Source: GCA-2746605 sp963710615 (lineage in GTDB: Bacteria > Bacteroidota > Ignavibacteria > Ignavibacteriales > Melioribacteraceae). Taken from it: DNA of 64,000 bases. Positions 20,301-26,483 of the stretch are shown one piece after another. The DNA lies in the NCBI GenBank assembly GCA_963710615.1, contig CAVQBF010000001.1, forward strand, positions 310,001 to 374,000, written 5' to 3'. The number at the start of each line of letters is the position of its first letter. The first letter of the stretch is position 1. The notes under the pieces were generated by a model. It had not been told where the DNA came from. It searched no databases and saw only the letters and a list, made by a program, of their open reading frames with translations. A program made the translations under genes and the position numbers.

Positions 20301-20425
20301 ACTTAACTTCTATTCATACAAGGTATATAAAATTTTTCGCAGAAAATATTGGTTCGATTCCTTCTTTCCATAAAAGCGCTGGTAAGAAAGCCTGGTTATT
20401 TATAGATGAAATATTTTTTGAATAG
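17396..20425 (+). CDS. GH92 alpha-mannosidase with chitobiase-like and F5/8C-like C-terminal domains
   Basis: 1009 residues preceded by AAGGAG, with a signal peptide (1-21). GH92 enzymes are calcium-dependent exo-alpha-mannosidases, mostly cleaving alpha-1,2 or alpha-1,3 linkages. Diagnostic stretches are VNPFIGTAGHGHTYPGAS (28-45), GFSHTHLSGTG, W-D-T-F-R-A-L-H-P, Q-Y-A-Q-G-N-E-P-S-H-H and GNEDCGQMSAWY. After the catalytic part come a chitobiase/beta-hexosaminidase C-terminal-type domain (~765-840; I-R-Y-T-L-D-G-T-E-P) and a discoidin/F5-8C-like beta-sandwich (~860-1009), giving a larger protein than minimal GH92s. The extra domains probably bind glycan. It belongs to the mannoside operon. 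Confidence 0.93.
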   Translation: MRILVWCEILYFIFNVSINSQVDYTNYVNPFIGTAGHGHTYPGASAPFGMMQLSPDTGLKDWDWVSGYNSSDSSIIGFSHTHLSGTGVADYGDILFMPFIGENKFKPGSKDNPDEGYRSRFSHQNEKASPGYYSVFLTDYDINVELTTAQRSGMHKYQFQADKSHKILIDLFHGLQDATLESYINIIDDNKVEGYRTSSGWAKKHTVYFYAEFSKNISKHIIELNEEILTANSAKGISVKSILEFEKSLPSELLVKIGISHVSLEGAKKNLLTEITDWDFTKIYNATKKKWNDYLARIEIEGGTRDQKITFYTSLYHAFLAPNIFNDVDKKYIGMDGETKIAEDFNMYTIFSLWDTFRALHPLITIIDPDLATDFIKSILEKFKESGSLPIWELAGNETGTMIGYHSIPVIVDAYMKGIREFDIDTAYGAMVKSAMGKERGLEYYKTMGFIPMDKADDAVSTTLEYAYDDWCIATMAKELNKENDYQYFMSRAKNYLNVFDEKTKFMRGRFYSGFWKDPFDPIEPSYLGAGEFTEGNAWQYTWFVPHDIQGLIKAMGGDYLFKEKIDELFLTETDTSKYQMPSDVTGLIGQYAQGNEPSHHIVYLYNYCGFSWKTQEYTRKIMEEFFHSGRDGLCGNEDCGQMSAWYALSAMGFYPVLPGSNEYVIGSPIFDKVKINLTNGNTFKIIANNNSRENKYINSAKLSGINYSKTYFTHDDILNGSTIEFNMVKVPNKNFGAVSKERPNSRISENIKPIIYNKNYEPVITPYRSLFANSVTTELKTFSPDTEIRYTLDGTEPNNKSELYRKPIILKASSILKAKTFDEYKLPSNTVVKNFTKKIVRDLADPFYMEGNSIFPVIIENNNFSPKYSGNGINGIIDGSFGTLNYHDSFWQGFQELDCEITIDFGRVTEIKKIGANFLNYQSRWIFLPKEVSVSFSQNGDSYSDPVIIFTDKIKLNKKKEIVTIEKDLTSIHTRYIKFFAENIGSIPSFHKSAGKKAWLFIDEIFFE

Positions 20426-20567
20426 CAATACGAATTCAGTTTATCGCTTAAAGATAGTTATAGTCTTCAAAATGCTTAAATAATAATGCTGATTTAGTTA
20501 GAATTAATAATATTAAAAATCGATTTATAAATAACTACTGACAATACATACAATAAGGATATTTAGT

Positions 20568-21932
20568 ATGCAGGAAAGTTCAAAAAACTATACATCGGCA
20601 CTTATTACTCTAACCTCACTTTTCTTTATGTGGGGATTCATGACGGTAATGAATGATGTTCTAATCCCCCATTTAAAAAATATTTTCCAACTTGATTATT
20701 TTAGATCAATGCTGGTTCAAACAGCTTTTTTCGGAGCATATTTTATTGGAGCACTCCTTTATTATTTAATATCATCACGATCTGGGGATCCAATAAATAA
20801 GATAGGTTACAAAAACGGAATTATTATTGGTTTAATTATTTCTGCTATTGGCAGTGCAATGTTCTACCCAGCAACAATTTTAAATATTTATGGGTTTTAT
20901 TTGCTTGCACTCTTTATCCTTGGTTTAGGTTTTACAGTTCTGCAAATCGCAGCGAATCCTTATGTGGCAATATTAGGAAGTCCTCAAACAGCTTCAAGTA
21001 GATTAAATCTAGCACAAGGGTTTAATTCCTTGGGAACTACATTAGGCCCACTAATTGGAGGAACATTAATATTTACATATTTCGCAGGAACAGAAGCTGT
21101 AAAAATTCCTTATCTGGTATTAGCTGGCTTTCTAATTATTCTAGCTCTTATTATTAAAATATCTAAGCTCCCTGAATTTGCAAATAAAGAAAAAATAGAA
21201 AAGGGTAAAGGTGCATTAAAATTTCCTCATTTAACTTTGGGTATGGTAGCAATATTCATGTATGTAGGTGGTGAAGTTGCTGTTGGAAGTATTTTGATTA
21301 ATTTTTTTGGTTTGGAAAACATTGCAGGAATGAGTGAAGATATGGCAAGCAGTTTCTTAAGTCTCTATTGGGGTGGACTGATGGTCGGGAGATTTTCTGG
21401 GGCTATTTATTTAAGTGATATTTCAAATCAATTTAAAAAATTTAGTTATATGGTAATTGCGGCTTTAGCTGCATTTCTAATAATCTATATATCAAATTAT
21501 ATTAAGACCGATATGAGTTTTGTTACAATGTTACCAATGTTGATATTTATTGCAGTAGCATTTGTTCTATTCTTATACGGAAAATCGATTCCATCAAGAA
21601 CTTTATATTTCTTTGCTTCAATAGTGATTATACTATTGTTAACGACTGTGTTCACAAAAGGGGAAATAGCTTTTTGGGCAGTAATTGGTATTGGTATATT
21701 TAATTCAATTATGTGGTCAAATATCTTTACATTAGCAATTGATGGTTTGGGTAAATATACAAGTCAAGGATCATCTCTTCTTGTAATGGCTATCCTTGGT
21801 GGTGCAGTTATACCTCCCATTCAAGGCGCATTTGCAGATTTGATGGGCGTTCAATTTTCTTTCATTGTTCCTATTCTTTGCTATGTCTATATTTTCTACT
21901 ACGGTATAAGTGGATATAAAAAAGGAAGATAA
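20568..21932 (+). CDS. FucP/GluP-type sugar:H+ symporter, probably for mannose
   Basis: A 454-residue MFS transporter with about 12 transmembrane helices. The opening S-L-F-F-M-W-G-F-M-T-V-M-N-D-V-L-I-P-H and the QIAANPYVAILG segment after helix 4 are hallmarks of the fucose/glucose/galactose permease subfamily. It is preceded by an AAGGA ribosome-binding site. Lying between the mannosidases and a sugar kinase, it most likely brings the released mannose across the inner membrane; the substrate is inferred from context. The kinase start codon follows two bases after its stop. Confidence 0.88.
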   Translation: MQESSKNYTSALITLTSLFFMWGFMTVMNDVLIPHLKNIFQLDYFRSMLVQTAFFGAYFIGALLYYLISSRSGDPINKIGYKNGIIIGLIISAIGSAMFYPATILNIYGFYLLALFILGLGFTVLQIAANPYVAILGSPQTASSRLNLAQGFNSLGTTLGPLIGGTLIFTYFAGTEAVKIPYLVLAGFLIILALIIKISKLPEFANKEKIEKGKGALKFPHLTLGMVAIFMYVGGEVAVGSILINFFGLENIAGMSEDMASSFLSLYWGGLMVGRFSGAIYLSDISNQFKKFSYMVIAALAAFLIIYISNYIKTDMSFVTMLPMLIFIAVAFVLFLYGKSIPSRTLYFFASIVIILLLTTVFTKGEIAFWAVIGIGIFNSIMWSNIFTLAIDGLGKYTSQGSSLLVMAILGGAVIPPIQGAFADLMGVQFSFIVPILCYVYIFYYGISGYKKGR

Positions 21933-21934
21933 AA

Positions 21935-23044
21935 TTGAAGAGTAAAAATATTAAAAATGATAAAAGAATAGTAATGACGCTGGATGCAGGCGGTACAAAT
22001 TTTGTCTTTTCGGCTATTAAATCATTTGAAAAAATAGTTGAAGATATAAAATTACCTTCTCATGGTAATGATTTAGATAAATGTATGAAAAGTATATTGG
22101 ATGGTTTTAAGGAGGTATCTCATAGACTAAATGAGAAACCAGCAGCAATTAGTTTTGCTTTTCCAGGGCCAGCAGATTATCCAAATGGGATAATAGGTGA
22201 TCTACCCAATTTGCCAGCATTTAGAGGAGGTATCGCCCTTGGACCTATGCTAAAGGAGTATTTTGGAATTCCAGTATTTATAAATAATGATGGCGACTTG
22301 TATGCTTATGGAGAAGCCATATCAGGATTTTTACCTGAGATTAATAATCTTTTAGAGAAATCCGGCTCATCAAAACGATATAATAATCTCTTAGGTTTTA
22401 CATTAGGAACAGGTTTTGGATGTGGCATTGTTCATGATGGTAAAATGTTTAGAGGTGATAATTCATGCGGTGCTGAAATATGGTTAATGAGGAACAAATT
22501 AATGCCTAACTCCAATGTTGAGGAACATGGGGGGATTAAGGGATTAAAAAATCTTTATGCAAAATATTCTAATTTGCAATTTAATCAAGTTCCCGAACCA
22601 AAAGATATTTTTGATATTGGTTTGGGGAAAATAGAAGGGAATAAACAAGCCGCTCTAGAATCATTCTCTGAATTAGCTGAAGGTATTGGAGATGCAATTG
22701 CAAATGCAGTGACATTGATTGATGGATTAGTTGTAATAGGCGGAGGACTATCCGCGGCTTCAGAACTATTTTTGCAGAAAGTAGTGGATGAAATGAATAG
22801 CCAATTTATTAAATCAGATGGCACAAAAATTAAAAGATTAATTTCAGAAGCTTATAATCTTAAAGATCCTGTTGGTCTTGAAAAGTTTTTAATGTCTTCA
22901 TCAAGAAAGATTAAGATATATGGAACAGAAAAAGAAATTAAATATGATTGGGAAGCAAAAATTGGTGTTGGGATTTCAAAAATTGGTACAAGTAATGCCG
23001 TTGCAATGGGGGCATATGCTTTTGCTTTAGATAACTTAAAGTGA
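21935..23044 (+). CDS. ROK-family sugar kinase (probable mannokinase/glucokinase)
   Basis: 369 residues. The ROK ATPase signature LDAGGTNFVF is near the N-terminus (17-26), GFTLGTGFGCGIV forms the second phosphate-binding region and VVIGGGLSAA the adenosine region. The start is probably the TTG at 21935, preceded by GGAAG at a good distance and two bases after the transporter stop; an ATG at 21974 lies too close to the phosphate loop. The cysteine-rich zinc motif of most ROK proteins (C-x-C-G-x-x-G-C) is absent. Context suggests phosphorylation of imported mannose to mannose-6-phosphate. No mannose-6-phosphate isomerase gene is in the window. Confidence 0.83.
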   Translation: MKSKNIKNDKRIVMTLDAGGTNFVFSAIKSFEKIVEDIKLPSHGNDLDKCMKSILDGFKEVSHRLNEKPAAISFAFPGPADYPNGIIGDLPNLPAFRGGIALGPMLKEYFGIPVFINNDGDLYAYGEAISGFLPEINNLLEKSGSSKRYNNLLGFTLGTGFGCGIVHDGKMFRGDNSCGAEIWLMRNKLMPNSNVEEHGGIKGLKNLYAKYSNLQFNQVPEPKDIFDIGLGKIEGNKQAALESFSELAEGIGDAIANAVTLIDGLVVIGGGLSAASELFLQKVVDEMNSQFIKSDGTKIKRLISEAYNLKDPVGLEKFLMSSSRKIKIYGTEKEIKYDWEAKIGVGISKIGTSNAVAMGAYAFALDNLK

Positions 23045-23175
23045 TTAATTATCTATTTCAGCTTTTATAGAATTGTTCCTAGTATGCAATGCAGAGCATT
23101 AATTAATTTAAAAAACTAAATAAAACTGAATGAATAAAAATTTTCCTTAGAGCTGAGAAAAAGTCGTTTAAAATA

Positions 23176-23201
23176 CAAAACCCCAATAATCTGGGGTCTT
23201 G
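23176..23201. terminator. Bidirectional terminator hairpin
   Basis: CAAAACCCCA, loop ATAATC, TGGGGTCTTG forms a stem of six consecutive pairs plus three more after one mismatch. It lies in the 206-base gap between the convergent ROK kinase and katG genes, with A-rich sequence on one side and T-containing sequence on the other. It probably ends transcription in both directions. Confidence 0.6.
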
Positions 23202-23250
23202 TAATAAGATTCTTAATAGTGATTTAATCTAAAAGCATGTTAAATTAAAA

Positions 23251-24462
23251 TCATTTCAAATCAAACCGATCAGCGTTCATTACTTTTACCCAAGCTTTAA
23301 CAAAGTCATCAACAAATTTTTCTTTATTATCATCTTGAGCATATAACTCTGCATAAGCACGCAAAACAGAGTTGGAGCCAAACACTAGATCAACTCTTGT
23401 AGCCGTCCATTTAACATCTCCGGATTTTCTATCAACAATATGATATAAATTTTCTGAGACCGGTTTCCATGAGTATTTCATATCAGTAAGGTTTACAAAG
23501 AAATCATTTGTTAGAGTACCTACTTTATCTGTAAACACACCATGTTTTGTTCCACCATGATTTGTACCTAAAACCCTCATTCCGCCTACCAATACTGTCA
23601 TTTCTGGTGCCGTTAATCCCATTAGCTGTGTTCTATCTAGCAGAAGTTCTTCAGCTGTTACAGCATAATCTTTCTTTAGCCAATTTCTGTACCCATCATG
23701 AATTGGTTCAAGATAAGCAAATGATTCAGCATCGGTCATTTCGTCTGTTGCATCTCCACGTCCTGGAGTAAAAGGAACTTTAATACTTACACCGGCATCC
23801 TTGGCTGCTTTTTCAACTGCGGCACTTCCGCCCAAAACAATTAAGTCGGCAATGCTTACTTTTTTATCCAATCCTGCTTGAATTTCAGTCAGTTTACTAA
23901 GAACTTTATTTAAGCGCTCCGGTTCATTGCCTTCCCAATTTTTTTGTGGAGCTAAACGAATTCGCGCACCATTAGCACCACCTCTATAATCAGAACATCT
24001 AAAAGTTCTAGCACTATCCCATGCGGTATTTATCAGTTCTGTACTACTTAAGCCGCTGTTAAGAAGTTTATCTTTCAATTCCTCAATTTCAGCATCTGAT
24101 AAAGTATAATCTACTGTTGGAATTGGATCTTGCCAACTTAAATCTTCTTTTGGAACATCTGGACCTATATATCGACTCTTTGGACCTAAATCACGATGAG
24201 TTAATTTAAACCAAGCTCGGGCAAAAGTATCAGAGAAATAATCAAAATCATTCATAAATTTTAATGATATTTCTCTGTAAATCGGATCCATCTTCATCGC
24301 CATATCAGCATCTGTCATCATTGGATTCTGACGGATAGATGAATCTTCAACATCTATGGATTTATCTTCTTCTTTAATATCTACAGGTTCCCACTGCTGT
24401 GCACCTGCAGGACTTTTTCGAAGCTCCCATTCATGGTTAAATAGCATTTCGAAAATATCCAT
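23251..24462 (-). CDS. katG: Catalase-peroxidase, C-terminal part (frameshifted from N-terminal part)
   Basis: This frame encodes the C-terminal half of KatG. After a few out-of-frame residues it continues the family sequence exactly where the other fragment leaves off (E-M-L-F-N-H-E-W-E-L-R-K-S-P-A-G-A-Q-Q-W). It contains the heme-free C-terminal peroxidase-like domain (F-R-C-S-D-Y-R-G-G-A-N-G-A-R, G-T-N-H-G-G-T-K-H-G), needed for proper folding of the active site in this family. The ATG at its start is very unlikely to be a natural initiator: it lies inside the coding overlap and has no ribosome-binding site. Joined to the upstream fragment the product would be about 726 residues, normal for KatG. 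Confidence 0.85.
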   Translation of the reverse strand: MDIFEMLFNHEWELRKSPAGAQQWEPVDIKEEDKSIDVEDSSIRQNPMMTDADMAMKMDPIYREISLKFMNDFDYFSDTFARAWFKLTHRDLGPKSRYIGPDVPKEDLSWQDPIPTVDYTLSDAEIEELKDKLLNSGLSSTELINTAWDSARTFRCSDYRGGANGARIRLAPQKNWEGNEPERLNKVLSKLTEIQAGLDKKVSIADLIVLGGSAAVEKAAKDAGVSIKVPFTPGRGDATDEMTDAESFAYLEPIHDGYRNWLKKDYAVTAEELLLDRTQLMGLTAPEMTVLVGGMRVLGTNHGGTKHGVFTDKVGTLTNDFFVNLTDMKYSWKPVSENLYHIVDRKSGDVKWTATRVDLVFGSNSVLRAYAELYAQDDNKEKFVDDFVKAWVKVMNADRFDLK

Positions 24463-25432
24463 TATCCCATTTTATTGGATTTGTTGTCCATGCCCCTTCT
24501 AATCCACTAGTAACAGTGTATCTGCCTTTTCCTGTTTTATGAGGATTATCCCATCCAAGTCCTTGCATTTCTAATCCGGCTGCTTCAGGCTCAGGACCTA
24601 AAAGATCGGCATTACCATTTCCATGTGCTTTCCCTACTGTATGACCACCGGCGGTTAAAGCTACGGTCTCCTCATCATTCATTGCCATTCTTTTAAAAGT
24701 TTCTCTTACTTGAGCCGCTGTTTTAAGAGGATCGGGATTTCCATTTACACCTTCCGGATTTACATAGATTAATCCCATTTGAACTGCAGCCAAAGGATTT
24801 TCCATAGTTTCTGGCTTTTCAACATTTTCGTATCTATTATCACTTGGGGCTAACCATTCTTTTTCTGCTCCCCAATATGTATCCTTTTCAGGGTGCCAAA
24901 TATCTTTGCGTCCAAATGCAAACCCGTAGGATTTTAATCCCATGCTTTCGTAAGCAATTGTTCCAGCTAAAATTATTAAATCTGCCCAGCTCACTTTATT
25001 TCCATATTTTTGTTTGATAGGCCAAAGTAATCTTCTGGCTTTATCTAAACTAACATTATCCGGCCAAGAATTAAGCGGCGCAAATCGTTGATTGCCGGTG
25101 CCGCCACCACCTCGACCATCTGCTATTCTGTATGTTCCAGCTGCATGCCAAGCCATTCGTATCATCAAGCCACCATAATGTCCCCAATCAGCTGGCCACC
25201 AATCTTGGCTATCAGTCATAAAATCACGAAGATCTTTTTTTAATGCTTCAACATCAAGTTTTTTTAACTCTTCGTGATAATCAAAATCTTCATCATACGG
25301 ATTTGTTTTCGTATCGTGTTGATGTAGAATATCTAAATTTAATGCGTTAGGCCACCAATCCATCACCGAATCATGTGTTTCGGTATTAGCTCCATGCATC
25401 ACGGGGCATTTCCCCTTTGTGTTTTCACTCAT
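24437..25432 (-). CDS. katG: Catalase-peroxidase, N-terminal heme domain (frameshifted)
   Basis: This is the heme-binding N-terminal domain of KatG, which disproportionates hydrogen peroxide. Distal residues Arg92, Trp95 and His96 (IRMAWHAAGTYR), the Trp-Tyr-Met adduct partners Tyr223 (LIYVNPEG) and Met289 (EMQGLGW) and the proximal His263 (GGHTVGKAHG) are all present. AAGGAG precedes the ATG. The frame ends prematurely after N-G-Y-F-R-N-A-I because of one extra base in the A run at 24452-24455 (plus strand); removing it joins N-G-Y-F to E-M-L-F. It sits downstream of a Fur/PerR-type gene on the same strand, a common peroxide-response arrangement. Confidence 0.88.
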   Translation of the reverse strand: MSENTKGKCPVMHGANTETHDSVMDWWPNALNLDILHQHDTKTNPYDEDFDYHEELKKLDVEALKKDLRDFMTDSQDWWPADWGHYGGLMIRMAWHAAGTYRIADGRGGGGTGNQRFAPLNSWPDNVSLDKARRLLWPIKQKYGNKVSWADLIILAGTIAYESMGLKSYGFAFGRKDIWHPEKDTYWGAEKEWLAPSDNRYENVEKPETMENPLAAVQMGLIYVNPEGVNGNPDPLKTAAQVRETFKRMAMNDEETVALTAGGHTVGKAHGNGNADLLGPEPEAAGLEMQGLGWDNPHKTGKGRYTVTSGLEGAWTTNPIKWDNGYFRNAI

Positions 25433-25541
25433 TTTGTTGTCTCCTTTTCTTTTAATTAGCTTTAATAAATCAATAATTACTTAAAAACTAAACTCGGAAC
25501 TATTATTACAAATACAAAGAATTAGTAGGTTCAACCTATTT

Positions 25542-25940
25542 TTATTTGCTGCAATCTTTACATAGACCAAAAAACTCTAGTTTATGATGATGAATGTTGA
25601 AGTCGGTTTTCTTTTTGGCTTTTCTATTAATTTCATTGTAAATGGATAATTCGAAATCCTCTATTTTTCCACACTTTTCGCAAATAAGATGATAATGAGG
25701 AGTTGTTTTTGCTTCAAAGCGATCGAATGTACTTCCGTAATGAATTTTTTTTACTAATTGTTGCTCTTCTAAAATTGAAAGGTTTCGATAAACTGTACCA
25801 AGACTTAGTTTAGGAAATTCATTCTTTAATTGTTCATAAACCCAACCGGCAGTAGGATGAGTTTCTATTGAATTTAATAATTCTAAAATTCTATTTCGCT
25901 GCTTACTTTGTCTGTAAACTATTTTTGTTTGATGATTCAT
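25542..25940 (-). CDS. Fur-family peroxide-response regulator (PerR-like)
   Basis: 132 residues with the Fur-family fold: N-terminal winged helix (R-Q-S-K-Q-R-N-R-I-L-E-L-L, Y-E-Q-L ... G-T-V-Y-R-N-L) and a C-terminal dimerisation domain with two C-x-x-C structural zinc sites (CEKCGK and CKDCSK) and a regulatory His cluster (HHHKLEFFG). The position directly upstream of katG, with a 109-base gap, points to PerR rather than Fur or Zur. PerR proteins sense peroxide by metal-catalysed histidine oxidation and derepress katG. A possible operator lies just upstream of the ATG. Confidence 0.85.
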   Translation of the reverse strand: MNHQTKIVYRQSKQRNRILELLNSIETHPTAGWVYEQLKNEFPKLSLGTVYRNLSILEEQQLVKKIHYGSTFDRFEAKTTPHYHLICEKCGKIEDFELSIYNEINRKAKKKTDFNIHHHKLEFFGLCKDCSK

Positions 25941-25946
25941 TCTAAA

Positions 25947-25967
25947 TAGTAATCATTCCTATTATTA
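25947..25967. promoter_or_regulatory. Candidate PerR autoregulatory operator
   Basis: An imperfect palindrome made of TAGTAAT and ATTATTA half-sites separated by seven bases (CATTCCT), ending six bases before the perR-like start codon. The half-sites match as inverted repeats at six of seven positions and resemble the AT-rich Fur/PerR box style. No experimental consensus for this lineage is available to me, so the assignment rests on position and symmetry. Confidence 0.35.
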
Positions 25968-26339
25968 ATTTTAAGATATTATTTAATTTGTTTTATGTCA
26001 AGATTAATTGAAGTAAAATAACGCATTACCCCAAATTGGATATTTATATTTATCAAAATCAAAGAATAAATAAAATTCTAGGTGCTACTAATAAAATTTC
26101 ACCATTTACAAAGCGAAAATATTTCGCAACTTTTTTCTTTGTGGCGAGTTGCTTTCTAATGGTTCTAAAAAATTTTATCAAAGGTAAATATTTACATGAT
26201 TATATAAATGCTGCATATTTTTATATCACCATTTTGGTCTTATAACTGATTGGATTATTTTTACTAGAGTATATCAATGACATTCAGGATTTATTTCTAT
26301 ATTTTACTAAGTAATGTTTGTAACAATTAATGATAGGCA
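25968..26339. other. Gap between perR and the dms operon, no supported gene
   Basis: This divergent spacer of about 370 bases must hold the promoters of both neighbours. An open frame at 26036-26245 encodes 69 residues with hydrophobic stretches but has no ribosome-binding site or recognisable features, so I do not call it. No repeat or strong hairpin was seen. Confidence 0.4.
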
Positions 26340-26435
26340 TTGAATACTACCAGCACAATTATAGATCTTTCTCGTCGTGATTTTATAAAATGGTCATCCG
26401 CATTAGGAATTAACATTAAACTTTGGCGAATTTAA
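26340..26435 (+). pseudogene. Detached twin-arginine signal sequence of the DmsA-like subunit
   Basis: From a TTG at 26340 the frame encodes a textbook Tat signal (SRRDFIKWSSALGI) and then ends at TAA 26433-26435. The homologous reading continues in another frame at 26420-26488 (T-L-A-N-L-K-N-A-F-A-S-I-E-T), and then returns to the first frame by about 26484. One lost A in the A run at 26418-26420 plus one extra base between about 26455 and 26484 would account for this. As written, the Tat signal cannot be fused to the enzyme. Confidence 0.7.
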
Positions 26436-26483
26436 AGAATGCTTTTGCCTCTATAGAAACAAAGACCAAACCATTATACTCTA

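Noticed and set aside
26036..26245. 69-residue ORF between perR and dmsA
   Set aside because: No ribosome-binding site, no recognisable family and composition expected of AT-rich non-coding DNA.
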